A DNA stretch of 64,000 nucleotides from Flavobacterium frigidarium DSM 17623 (lineage in GTDB: Bacteria; Bacteroidota; Bacteroidia; Flavobacteriales; Flavobacteriaceae): assembly GCF_000425505.1 (NCBI RefSeq), contig NZ_AUDO01000009.1, positions 62,001 to 126,000 of the forward strand, in the 5' to 3' direction. Shown piece by piece: positions 27,501 to 36,118 of the stretch; the first letter of the stretch is position 1; every line of letters starts with the position of its first letter. The translations under genes were made by a program, and so were the position numbers. Under the pieces are notes generated by a model. It made no database searches, was not told the DNA's origin, and worked only from the letters and a program-made list of their open reading frames with translations.

Positions 27501-28406
27501 ACTACTATTACTAATTCCTGTACCTGAATGAAAAGTGCCATCAGCAGATCCATCAGGATTTAAACGTATAATTTTATTAGCAGCCATCCCATTGTATAGC
27601 GTAAACGTACCTCCTACAATTATTTTCCCATCTGCTTGAACATCTAAGGCAGTAACACCTTCATCAAACCCCGATCCAGTATTAAATGAAGTATCAGGAC
27701 TTCCGTCTGGGTTTAACTGCATAATTTTGTTACAACTAATACCATCATAACTTTCAAATGTACCTCCTATAACAATTTTGCCATTTTTTAAGATACTGAC
27801 TTCTCTAATTAAACCACTGGCTCCAGACACAGGCTGAAAACTAGGATCGATAATACCATCAGGTAAAAGTCTGACTATTCGACCAATCTTAATCCCATTA
27901 TATTTAGTCAAACTCCCCACAACTATCAGTTTACCGTCAGCTTGTAATTCTATATCATACATGATATTATTTTGAGCAGCTATACTTGTATCAAAACTTA
28001 TGTCACGCGATCCATCAGGGTTCAACCGTAATAAGCGTCCCACAGAAAAACCGTCATAATTTGTAAAAGAACCTGCGACGATGATTCTGCCATCTTCTTG
28101 AATTACTGCTTTCTCCACTTTTTTATCAAATCCGTCGCCTAAATCAAAAGTTTCATCTACAGACCCATCTATATTTAACCTACATAAAAAAGGCAAGTTA
28201 CTCCCATTAAAATTTAAGAAGTCACCACCTACAATTAGTTTCCCATCTGCTTGGACGGCTAAAGTCCTAACAGTCTTATCAAAGCCGTCTCCTTTGAGTC
28301 CGTCGTCATAAGTATTAAAAGTTCTATCGACCAAACCTTCTTGGGCCGCACAATAATGGAAATTTAAAGATGCTATAAAAAGCAGAAGAGTAATTTTTCG
28401 AATCAA
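24543..28406 (-). CDS. Very large delta-60-repeat protein with T9SS-type C-terminus
   Basis: 1287 aa, TTG start directly before a signal peptide (MIRKITLLLFIASLNFHYCAAQ); no ATG is nearby. Residues about 45-755 contain 13 full and one partial tandem repeats of about 52 aa with the pattern LQADGKIIVGGxF, NGxxxxRIxRLNxDGSxDxxF, which is the delta-60 (beta-propeller-like) repeat. Residues about 760-1190 have a beta-rich region of unknown type. The last 70 residues look like a T9SS sorting domain (LIYDVSGREVYRK, ending LFTKKVIY). Likely exported or cell-surface; possibly adhesion or carbohydrate binding, but this is only inference. Monocistronic. Confidence 0.88.
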   Translation of the reverse strand: MIRKITLLLFIASLNFHYCAAQEGLVDRTFNTYDDGLKGDGFDKTVRTLAVQADGKLIVGGDFLNFNGSNLPFLCRLNIDGSVDETFDLGDGFDKKVEKAVIQEDGRIIVAGSFTNYDGFSVGRLLRLNPDGSRDISFDTSIAAQNNIMYDIELQADGKLIVVGSLTKYNGIKIGRIVRLLPDGIIDPSFQPVSGASGLIREVSILKNGKIVIGGTFESYDGISCNKIMQLNPDGSPDTSFNTGSGFDEGVTALDVQADGKIIVGGTFTLYNGMAANKIIRLNPDGSADGTFHSGTGISNSSVAVIEVMPSGYIMVGGGFTRDYNGVDARKIIQLNPNGTINSSFDIGGGPATATVYAFAKGIDGSWFVGGSFSVFDKKNRGRLAKLDSSGALDEDYLSAKVGFNNSVYKAVALKNSQTMIFGNFSTFNGKDASRVARLNEDGSLDDNFNSSGSGANNTVRTAVLQTDGKVIMAGAFTKYNDEVISKIVRLNDDGTTDVTFENGSSINNQIYVLALQDDGKILVGGSFKKYNGTEVNRLVRLLSNGAVDASFNTGSGPDGTVESIVVQDDGKVIVAGKFLSFNGKSFNRLVRLNSDGSVDTAFNTGIGFDKNLYAIALQSDQKIIVGGIFQNYDLVLKKRLVRLNIDGSIDETFLTGKGMSNGTVRSILVQPDDRLIIGGTFTGNYDGSAVKRIARLNSDGSFDNSFQVDLNSTLYATAFTAKNKLIIGGNFNSVSGLANHRVARINLCLNSTRWDGSSWSNGMPTSEKSIIFSDDFTSTVSLEGCSCIIAEGKKVTMREQHSLSLTNNYSGLGKLILKHGASLYQNDDDMINMGVGIVEKKSDLMVNSDYSLWSSAVAGQIVNAATPQKDLNKFFTYNSIDKGWVVMDSSTEMKAGLGYRIDTPNNFDAATRNSFTASFQGIPNNGEYQIKLGTTNSIQLVGNPYPSDVDANQFLIENQNRINGTIYFWEHDNYNVDNAKAKSGYAVYNLFGGVGVASPKLEGDKKSRPNGRISSGKAFFVSADASNETIIFNNAMRLKNVGSAPLAPEIPSIDKHRLWLSMYNDSKEYKELLVGYSKVATDLYDKQYDGEVFVREGTLNFYTSVGKKQLAIQAFNTFDDSDEIPLSYSVVSAGEYEVALVDYDGLFTDKDIYLYDRTTDSIHETKGSSYKFVTNAGVYDNRFKIVFKDEPKDEVTDDPVVIEDENPEFLNQSLMSIVMHNKKLEIAAEDQINHILIYDVSGREVYRKMDINSNYVALENILNVRAVYIVKVVTLSNELFTKKVIY

Positions 28407-28654
28407 AATTTATAGGGTATTAAATTAGTATAATGGATTAGTTTTTAATCCAACAGTAATTAATATGCCTGATAAGGGGGAGGGAAAGAATATAAATAAT
28501 ATCCTAAATAACAATTAGTTACAAATATATGTTAAAATTTTTAATAATACAAAACGTACTTCGCTATAGATTTAAAAACAATTAAGCGCCATTTTAAATT
28601 CAGCCAGAAGTATAAAAAAATGCCACAATAAGCCATATAGAGGTAATTAAGCCA

Positions 28655-28662
28655 TAACTTTG
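28655..28662 (+). promoter_or_regulatory. Probable -7 box (TAACTTTG) of recX
   Basis: Matches TAnnTTTG, 37 bases before the recX ATG. No TTG at the -33 distance. The rest of the 293-base gap is A/T-rich with nothing recognisable. Confidence 0.5.
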
Positions 28663-28699
28663 TTTCTCACCAAAACTTAAAAAGTTTAACTTTATTAGA

Positions 28700-29170
28700 A
28701 TGAATCCCACATACACCATAAAAGACGCTCTTAAAAAAATCGAACATTATTGCGCTTATCAAGAGCGTTGTCACGAAGAGGTAGAGTCGAAATTACGTTC
28801 TATGAAAATGGATTCTAATGAAATAGATCAAATTATAGCGCAACTAATTAAAGATAATTTTTTAAACGAGGAGCGTTTTGCTCGCAGTTTTGCTAGAGGG
28901 AAACACCGTATTAAACATTGGGGAAACATTAGAATTACGAACGAACTAAAATTTCGAAAGATAAATCAACGCTTAATCACAACTGCATTAAAAGAGATTA
29001 CTCCTGAAGAATATTTTGAGACTTTCGAAAAATTAGCTTTACGAACTTGGGAAAACACAAGAGAAACAAACACTATGAAGAAAAGAAAGAAAGTTTGTGA
29101 TAGTTTGCTACGTAAAGGTTTTGAGTCTTCGTTGATTTACGAAAAAGTCAAAGAATTAGAAACTGCTTAA
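28700..29170 (+). CDS. recX: RecX-family regulator of recombinase RecA
   Basis: 156 aa, all alpha, with the triple three-helix repeat of RecX: KIEHYCAYQERCHEEVESKL, then LIKDNFLNEERFARSFARGK with KHWGNIRITNELKFR, then KRKKVCDSLLRKGFESSLIYEKV. RecX caps RecA filaments. recA itself is not in the window. Stands alone. Confidence 0.88.
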   Translation: MNPTYTIKDALKKIEHYCAYQERCHEEVESKLRSMKMDSNEIDQIIAQLIKDNFLNEERFARSFARGKHRIKHWGNIRITNELKFRKINQRLITTALKEITPEEYFETFEKLALRTWENTRETNTMKKRKKVCDSLLRKGFESSLIYEKVKELETA

Positions 29171-29290
29171 GCAATGAAATATTTTGCTAATTTTTCTATT
29201 ACGAAATAAAAGGTGGATGCTTCTTTTTATAAATGAACACATTTCGTTATAATCTGCGACAAAAGCGGATGTATAAAAACTAGAAACTAA

Positions 29291-30445
29291 TCACAAACTC
29301 AGCAATACACTTACTGCGTTTCCACCGAACCCTACTGCATTTACTAATACTTTTTTAATAGCTTTTTCTTGTATTTGTGCTTTTGCAAAAGGAACTCCAA
29401 TAAAAGTATTGTGTTGCATCATTAGGATAGCCAACTCTAAACTCAATAATCCTGAGGCTCCAAAAGTATGTCCGATTTTCCACTTATTTGTAGTCAATAA
29501 AGGCAGGCTTTCGCCAAAGACTTTCTGAATGGCTTTATACTCGGTTAAATCTCCTTTTATAGTTCCAGGTGCGTGCATAACAATGACATCAACCTCTGAT
29601 AGCTTGGTATTTTGCAGCGCCATTTTCATTGATTTTTGAAAACAAACGGCCTCTGCTGAAATTGATATGTTGTGTTCTAAAATCTCTGTTGCGTAACCTA
29701 TGCCTTCGATAAATGCCAATGCATTTTCTTTTTTGCCTATTTCTAAACAACAAACTGCTGCACCTTCACCAAGTATCATGGTATTTTGCATTTTCTCTAA
29801 ATCTAATGCCCTGTTTGGATAGGCTTCGTCAGATCGTGAGTAAATTTTTAAGGCACGCATTTGTGCAATTGTAAAGTCGGTTAAAGGTGCTTCACTACCG
29901 CCAACCATGAATTTATCTACCATTCCCGATTTTAACCACACAACTCCATTTAAAACAGCGTGTAGTGCCGTAGAACAAGTGATAGAATGTGATATCTCAG
30001 GACCCGAACTTTGTAAATCATGCGCAATCCATGAAGAGATATTCCCTAAGGTAGTTGTGGGTGATGCCAATGTTTGTGCTTTACCAGTTTCTAGATATTC
30101 TTGGTGGTGCTTTTCGAATAAATCAGTAGCTCCGCGAGAAGAACCAATGTTGATTCCGAAGACATCTGCTGCTCCCCATGCTGCTTGCTTGATTGCCGCA
30201 CGCGAAGCCTCCATAGCATATAAAACTGAATTGTCTAGAAATTTATACTTGGGATCTGAATGTTTCAATTCTTCAATTTTAGCAATTGAATCCGCATCGA
30301 GTGGAGCGACAAATGTGGGCGCTTTATCTATATTCTTTTGAACAAAAAAATGTTTATCATTAAGATAATTATTCCAAATAAGTTGTGGATCATTCCCTAA
30401 TGGAGAAATAGAAGCGAGTGCAGTAATAGATATAATTTGTGACAA
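29291..30445 (-). CDS. Beta-ketoacyl synthase next to the biotin genes
   Basis: 384 aa, thiolase fold of the elongating KAS (FabF/FabB) type. The catalytic triad is visible: C157 (ITCSTALHA), H291 (MHAPGTIKGD) and H326 (KIGHTFGASG). It is shorter than FabF (about 412 aa), and the usual HGTGT motif is HAPGT. It is the last gene of a - strand series after bioF, bioD and bioA, separated from bioA by 144 bases with repeat copy 2. Possible role: elongation of a malonyl-type primer to pimeloyl for biotin, or another specialised acyl chain. The product assignment is inference; KAS family membership is firm. Confidence 0.85.
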   Translation of the reverse strand: MSQIISITALASISPLGNDPQLIWNNYLNDKHFFVQKNIDKAPTFVAPLDADSIAKIEELKHSDPKYKFLDNSVLYAMEASRAAIKQAAWGAADVFGINIGSSRGATDLFEKHHQEYLETGKAQTLASPTTTLGNISSWIAHDLQSSGPEISHSITCSTALHAVLNGVVWLKSGMVDKFMVGGSEAPLTDFTIAQMRALKIYSRSDEAYPNRALDLEKMQNTMILGEGAAVCCLEIGKKENALAFIEGIGYATEILEHNISISAEAVCFQKSMKMALQNTKLSEVDVIVMHAPGTIKGDLTEYKAIQKVFGESLPLLTTNKWKIGHTFGASGLLSLELAILMMQHNTFIGVPFAKAQIQEKAIKKVLVNAVGFGGNAVSVLLSL

Positions 30446-30502
30446 AATTCTAAGTTGTATTTTGGGTAGTCGTACCCTTTTTATTGATAATCTAAAGCTT
30501 TT

Positions 30503-30590
30503 TAGCCCTGATAGCAGTGAAAATCCTTTATTACCTCCTTTCTTAAGGAGGCAATAAAGATTGCAACGTATAGCAGGATTAGCTACAAAT
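30503..30590 (+). repeat. Dispersed intergenic hairpin repeat, copy 2 (between bioA and the ketoacyl synthase)
   Basis: Left flank TAGCCCTGATAGCAGTGA, then hairpin arms CTTTATTACCTCCTT / AAGGAGGCAATAAAG (one mismatch), then GATTGCAACGTATAGCAGGA and AGCTACAAAT. It abuts the bioA stop codon. Although it lies in a - strand operon its orientation is +. Confidence 0.8.
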
Positions 30591-31861
30591 TAAATTATTT
30601 CAAGGGCTTGCTCAACTACTTGATATATTTTTTCTAATTGACTATCTGTGATTATGTATGGTGGTAAAATATAAACGATATTTCCCACGGGTCTTAAGAT
30701 AACACCATTCTCTATAAAAAAATCATATAGTTTATTTCTCAAACTTCCGTAGTAACTCGCAGCGCCATCTGTTTTTATCTCCAAGGCAAAAATAGTTCCA
30801 AGCACTCGAGTAGTTTTAACCTTATCATGCTGTTTTATTTTGGCTTGAAAAGTCAAATGATTTTTATTCACCCGAACTAAATTTCCTTGCATTTCTGGAG
30901 TATTTAGTAGTTCTAAACTCGCCAGAGCTGCGGCACAACCTGTGGGATTTGCAGTAAAGGTGTGTCCGTGAAACAAGGCTTTATTGATATCTTCGTCGTA
31001 AAAAGCATCAAAAATTTCGTTTGTAAATGTGGTAATTGCCATGGGTATTGTCCCTCCAGTAAGCGCTTTTGACAAACACATCATATCTGGCAAAACACCG
31101 ACATAATCCATTGCAAAAGTTTTACCTGTCTTACCAAAACCAGTCATTACTTCGTCAGCAATTGTCAAAACATTATTTTCCTTGCATATCGTAATCAACT
31201 TTGCCAAGGCTTCTGGTTCATGCATTACCATTCCGGCAGCACCTTGTACCAAAGGTTCAAAAATAAAGCCGGCGCAATTATTGTTCTTAATTTGATTTTT
31301 TAATGCATCAAAGCTTTCCTGCTCCTGCCCTTTAATGGGTGCAGGTATACGCACTACATCAATAAACATTCCTTCAAAAGCTTGGGTATAAAATGATATT
31401 CCGCTTGCTGCCATTGCTGCAAAAGTGTCTCCATGAAAGGCATTTTCGAATGCAATTATCGTCGTGCGCTTTTCGCCTTTATTAAAGAAAAATTGCAAAG
31501 CAACTTTAATGGCCACTTCAACCGCAGTAGAGCCATTGTCAGAAAAAAATATTTTTTGCTGATTGCTTGGTAAAATTTCGATTAATTTCTCACTTAAAAC
31601 AATTGCCGGTTCATGTGTAAAACCACCAAAAAGAACGTGCTCTAAAGTCGTTAATTGCTTGTAAATAGCATCTGCTATAAACTTATTGCTATGTCCATAA
31701 GGATTAACCCACCATGAAGCAATTGCATCGATGTATTCTTTATCGTTTTCGTCCCACAGCAAGGCCCCTCCCCCTCTTTTAATAGCGATAGGAAGCGCAG
31801 CCGTTTTATGTTGAGTATAAGGATGCCAAAGATATTGTTGGTCTCTTTCTGATAATGTCAT
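30590..31861 (-). CDS. bioA: Adenosylmethionine-8-amino-7-oxononanoate aminotransferase
   Basis: PLP-dependent class III transaminase that turns KAPA into DAPA with SAM as amino donor. Motifs: WHPYTQHKTA near the N-terminus, YIDAIASWWVNPYGHSN, DEVMTGFGKTG (PLP aspartate) and SKALTGGTIPM (PLP lysine). I use the ATG at 31861 (MTLSERDQQYLWHPYT), 423 aa. A longer frame to 31924 exists, but a -7 box (31881-31888) lies inside it and the family starts here. It follows bioD by 75 bases. Confidence 0.95.
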   Translation of the reverse strand: MTLSERDQQYLWHPYTQHKTAALPIAIKRGGGALLWDENDKEYIDAIASWWVNPYGHSNKFIADAIYKQLTTLEHVLFGGFTHEPAIVLSEKLIEILPSNQQKIFFSDNGSTAVEVAIKVALQFFFNKGEKRTTIIAFENAFHGDTFAAMAASGISFYTQAFEGMFIDVVRIPAPIKGQEQESFDALKNQIKNNNCAGFIFEPLVQGAAGMVMHEPEALAKLITICKENNVLTIADEVMTGFGKTGKTFAMDYVGVLPDMMCLSKALTGGTIPMAITTFTNEIFDAFYDEDINKALFHGHTFTANPTGCAAALASLELLNTPEMQGNLVRVNKNHLTFQAKIKQHDKVKTTRVLGTIFALEIKTDGAASYYGSLRNKLYDFFIENGVILRPVGNIVYILPPYIITDSQLEKIYQVVEQALEII

Positions 31862-31880
31862 AATACTATAAATTATGCTG

Positions 31881-31888
31881 CAAAGATA
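31881..31888 (-). promoter_or_regulatory. Probable -7 box (TATCTTTG) upstream of bioA
   Basis: Perfect TAnnTTTG match on -, 20 bases before the ATG of bioA. It suggests that bioA can be transcribed independently of bioF-bioD. Confidence 0.5.
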
Positions 31889-31936
31889 CGCAGAGATAAA
31901 CAGCCTGCCACATGCCAAGAGCAAAATGCATTTTGT

Positions 31937-32554
31937 TTATAGACTTAACAAATTTTCTCTAAATTGGTCAGCATAATCCTTGATTACATTTTGATCAAAA
32001 TAAGGTTCTTGTTCAATACGTCCGATAAATTTAATTCCTGTTTTTGATAAAATAATCGATTCGGTTGCGTCATTTTTCTCCCCACTGAAAATAATACCTG
32101 CAATAGCAATCTTGCGGTTATGAAGTGCTTCGATAGTTAGCAGTGTATGATTAATGCTCCCCAAGTAATGTCTAGAAACAACCACAACTTTATAATCTGA
32201 TTGGATTAAATCGACAATTGTATCTTGGTTATTTAACGGAACAAATAAACCTCCTGCACCTTCGATAACTAAATGATTATCAGTTTTGGGTGCAGATATT
32301 TCATCAATATCAATAGTAATTCCGTCTATTTCAGCTGCTAAATGTGGACTAGCTGGGGTGTTTAACTTATAGCTATTAGGGTGAATAACCGTTTGATCAT
32401 TACTAATGTAACGCTCTATTTTATGGCTATCTGAATTATCTAAATCTCCCGCTTGTATTGGTTTCCAATAGTCTGCTTGTAAAGACTCTGTCATGATTGA
32501 TGAAGCGATTGTTTTACCCACATCGGTACCTATTCCTGTTACAAATATTTTCAT
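31937..32554 (-). CDS. bioD: Dethiobiotin synthetase
   Basis: ATP-dependent closure of the ureido ring: DAPA + CO2 to dethiobiotin. P-loop GTDVGKT at residues 9-15, substrate motif KPIQAGD, and VIEGAGGLFVPL. 205 aa, normal length. Lies between bioF and bioA, in step order of the pathway. The 107-base gap to bioF holds an inverted repeat. Confidence 0.95.
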   Translation of the reverse strand: MKIFVTGIGTDVGKTIASSIMTESLQADYWKPIQAGDLDNSDSHKIERYISNDQTVIHPNSYKLNTPASPHLAAEIDGITIDIDEISAPKTDNHLVIEGAGGLFVPLNNQDTIVDLIQSDYKVVVVSRHYLGSINHTLLTIEALHNRKIAIAGIIFSGEKNDATESIILSKTGIKFIGRIEQEPYFDQNVIKDYADQFRENLLSL

Positions 32555-32567
32555 ATTACAATTTATT

Positions 32568-32656
32568 TCACAGAGTTATAAAAATTAAATCAGAGATTCG
32601 AAACGTTTACAAACTCTCGGTGGAGCTCTGCTTATTCCCTCTGTAAAGCTCTGTGA
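32568..32656. repeat. Inverted repeat in the bioF-bioD gap
   Basis: TCACAGAG (32568-32575) and CTCTGTGA (32649-32656), perfect 8-base arms about 73 bases apart. Further CTCTG/CAGAG units lie between them (at about 32591 and 32635-32643), so several alternative stems are possible in the transcript. Function unknown. Confidence 0.45.
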
Positions 32657-32661
32657 GATTA

Positions 32662-33798
32662 TTAAAATACAAAAGTACTCAACATTGACAAAACTTCTGA
32701 AATTTCTTCCTTCGAATTGTAACTATGCAAACAAAAACGGAGGCGTTCTTGTCCTTCGGGAATTGTGGGAGATAATATTGCCTTGACATTAAAACCACTA
32801 TCTACAAATTTTTGTGCTATTGCTTTCACTTTATCATTTCCGGGAAGTATCGCTGATTGTATCGCTGATTTAGACTGTACAAACATTGGTTTTAAACCGA
32901 GTAACATTTTTTGTTGGTTAAAATGCACGATGTTTGATCTCAACGTAATTAAGCCATCATCTAGACTGGCTAAATATTGATATGCTATCAAAATAGTAGC
33001 TATAGCATGTGGTGAAAGTCCAGTCGTATAAATAAAGCTACGAGCAAAATTTACTAAATAATCTTTTAAGTCATTTGAACCTAAAATAGCCGCACCATGA
33101 CATCCTAGACCTTTACCGAAGGTCATAATTCTTGCAAAAATTTCATCTTGTAAATTCAGCATTTGGACTAAGCCTTCACCTTTATTTCCATATACACCAA
33201 GAGCATGGGCTTCATCAACGATTAAATAACAACTATGCTTTTTAGAAACTGCTATTAATTCTTCAAGATTAGGGGCGTCGCCATCCATAGAGAAAACGCT
33301 TTCAGTGACGATATAGATATTATCAACGCTATGACGTATTATATGCGCTTCAAGCTCTTCAAAATCATTATGAGTAAACTTATATGCTTTTGCATTAGAT
33401 AATTTGATTCCGTCTCTAATTGAAGCATGACAAAGTTCGTCATAAAGGATTAAATCTCCTTTTTGAGGCACACTACTAAAAAAACCAACGTTAGCGTCAT
33501 AACCTGAATTAAAAATCAAAGCAGCCTCTGCGTTATGAAACTCGCTAATATAATCTTCAGTGGTTTGATATAACGGATGATTTCCTGAAATTAATCGTGA
33601 ACCAGTCGCACCATTTTGAGAATACTTATGTTCAAGCAAAAATTGATGCGTTTGATTAAAAATCGCTTCTGATTGAGAAAACCCTAAATAATCATTAGAA
33701 GAAAAATCAGTTAGATTATTTGCATTAGGCAATTTTCTGAGTGCATTTTCGCTGTGGCGAACATCAAGTTTTTTGAGAAGATTATCCGGTAATTTCAT
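32662..33798 (-). CDS. bioF: 8-amino-7-oxononanoate synthase
   Basis: PLP enzyme joining pimeloyl-thioester and alanine to KAPA. Motifs: DFSSNDYLGFS, GSRLISGNHPLY, DEAHALGVYGNKGEG and TFGKGLGCHGAA (PLP lysine). I start at ATG 33798 (MKLPDNLLKK), 378 aa. A longer frame to 33882 would run into repeat copy 3 and codes for a non-conserved segment. A -7 box ends only 5 bases before this ATG. First gene of the biotin series. Confidence 0.95.
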   Translation of the reverse strand: MKLPDNLLKKLDVRHSENALRKLPNANNLTDFSSNDYLGFSQSEAIFNQTHQFLLEHKYSQNGATGSRLISGNHPLYQTTEDYISEFHNAEAALIFNSGYDANVGFFSSVPQKGDLILYDELCHASIRDGIKLSNAKAYKFTHNDFEELEAHIIRHSVDNIYIVTESVFSMDGDAPNLEELIAVSKKHSCYLIVDEAHALGVYGNKGEGLVQMLNLQDEIFARIMTFGKGLGCHGAAILGSNDLKDYLVNFARSFIYTTGLSPHAIATILIAYQYLASLDDGLITLRSNIVHFNQQKMLLGLKPMFVQSKSAIQSAILPGNDKVKAIAQKFVDSGFNVKAILSPTIPEGQERLRFCLHSYNSKEEISEVLSMLSTFVF

Positions 33799-33803
33799 AT
33801 CTC

Positions 33804-33811
33804 CAAAGTTA
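33804..33811 (-). promoter_or_regulatory. Probable -7 box (TAACTTTG) of bioF
   Basis: Perfect TAnnTTTG on -, ending 5 bases before the bioF ATG. The transcription start would then fall on or next to the start codon, giving a leaderless or nearly leaderless mRNA. Confidence 0.45.
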
Positions 33812-33842
33812 TTAATTAATATGAATAATTGCAGGTATCTTT

Positions 33843-33948
33843 TAGCCCAGATAGCAATGAAAATCCTTTTTATCAGGAACATGTTTCAGGAACATGAAAC
33901 AGGTTCCTGATATAAAGATTGCAATGAATAGCTGGAATAGCTCCAAAT
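33843..33948 (+). repeat. Dispersed intergenic hairpin repeat, copy 3 (between atpC and bioF)
   Basis: Longest copy. Left flank TAGCCCAGATAGCAATGA, hairpin arms of 22 bases (about 33868-33889 and 33898-33919, two mismatches) containing ATCAGGAAC / GTTCCTGAT, then GATTGCAATGAATAGCTGGA and AGCTCCAAAT. The arm sequence differs from the other copies but pairing is kept. Confidence 0.8.
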
Positions 33949-33949
33949 A

Positions 33950-33979
33950 AAAAAGCCAAACATAAATGCTTGGCTTTAA
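33950..33979 (-). terminator. Terminator of atpD-atpC
   Basis: AAAGCCAA / TTGGCTTT stem reinforced by an internal CAT / ATG pair, followed on - by a T-rich run. Lies 23 bases after the atpC stop. Confidence 0.85.
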
Positions 33980-34001
33980 ATATATAATATTGTGAAACGT
34001 T

Positions 34002-34283
34002 TTAGTCAGCTAAAATAATCACTTTATTGTCTTTCATTTCTAACGTTCCAGAAGAAATCGCTAGTGTATAATTTTGATCATTAATCTTCGTGAAGATCGC
34101 TGATGCTTCTTTACTTAATTGGAAAGATGGAGCTGAAATACTCACGATTCCCTTTTCAAGTATTGAAACGATTGGCGCGTGATTACTTAATATTTGGAAG
34201 CTACCATCAACACCTGGTACAGCTACTGAAGTAACTTCTGCTTTAAATAAAGATGCCTCTGGTGATACTATTTCTAATAACAT
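34002..34283 (-). CDS. atpC: F-type ATP synthase epsilon subunit
   Basis: Part of the central stalk of F1. 93 aa: only the N-terminal beta-barrel domain is present (LEIVSPEASLFKAEVTSVAV, DGSFQILSNHAPIVSIL). Canonical epsilon has about 135 aa with a C-terminal helical hairpin that inhibits ATP hydrolysis; that hairpin is lacking here. Short epsilon proteins are common in Bacteroidota. Follows atpD by 78 bases. Confidence 0.94.
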   Translation of the reverse strand: MLLEIVSPEASLFKAEVTSVAVPGVDGSFQILSNHAPIVSILEKGIVSISAPSFQLSKEASAIFTKINDQNYTLAISSGTLEMKDNKVIILAD

Positions 34284-34290
34284 ATTTTTG

Positions 34291-34356
34291 TAGTTAAAGG
34301 TTTAAAAGCTTAAAGTTTAAAGTTGCTTGTGAACCTTAAACTTTAAACCTTAAACT
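34291..34356. repeat. Inverted repeat of TTTAAAC-type units in the atpD-atpC gap
   Basis: Imperfect arms at about 34291-34316 and 34333-34356, built from units such as GGTTTAAA, CTTAAAG and ACTTTAAACC. Fills almost the whole gap of the two-gene operon. Similar units occur at 4029-4092 and 61124-61181. Confidence 0.5.
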
Positions 34357-34361
34357 ATTTT

Positions 34362-35876
<1,515 letters not shown>

Positions 35877-35957
35877 TTATGTATTTATTAAATAGCTATT
35901 TAGGTTTATGAAATAAAACTAATCGAAACTTATCGATTACATCCTTTTTTCAGAGTG

Positions 35958-35987
35958 CAAAGATAATTTTTTAAAATAAAAAATCAA
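35958..35987 (-). promoter_or_regulatory. Promoter of atpD-atpC
   Basis: On -: TTG (35987-35985), 19-base spacer, TATCTTTG (35965-35958). Full match to the Flavobacterium consensus, 84 bases before the atpD ATG. Confidence 0.75.
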
Positions 35988-36118
35988 TAATTTTTTACAT
36001 AAAAAACTTTAAGATAAAAATAAGCAATCTAAAACACTCTTACGCACTCTATTTTATTGGAAATGAAAGCCATAATATTTAAAAACAGTTCGGTTTCACC
36101 TCTACACTAACTTTCCCG

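Noticed and set aside
24543..28406. Tandem DNA repeats or CRISPR in the delta-60 gene region
   Set aside because: The periodicity is at protein level (about 52 residues) with diverged codons; there are no identical spaced repeats, and no CRISPR array or cas gene is visible in the window.
31862..31924. N-terminal extension of bioA (MLLACGRLFISAY...), which looks like a signal sequence
   Set aside because: BioA is cytoplasmic; a TATCTTTG box lies in the extension, and the normal start MTLSERDQQYLWHPYT is at 31861.
33799..33882. N-terminal extension of bioF by 28 residues
   Set aside because: The segment enters the dispersed repeat copy 3 and contains the -7 box; the family start is MKLPDNLLKK.
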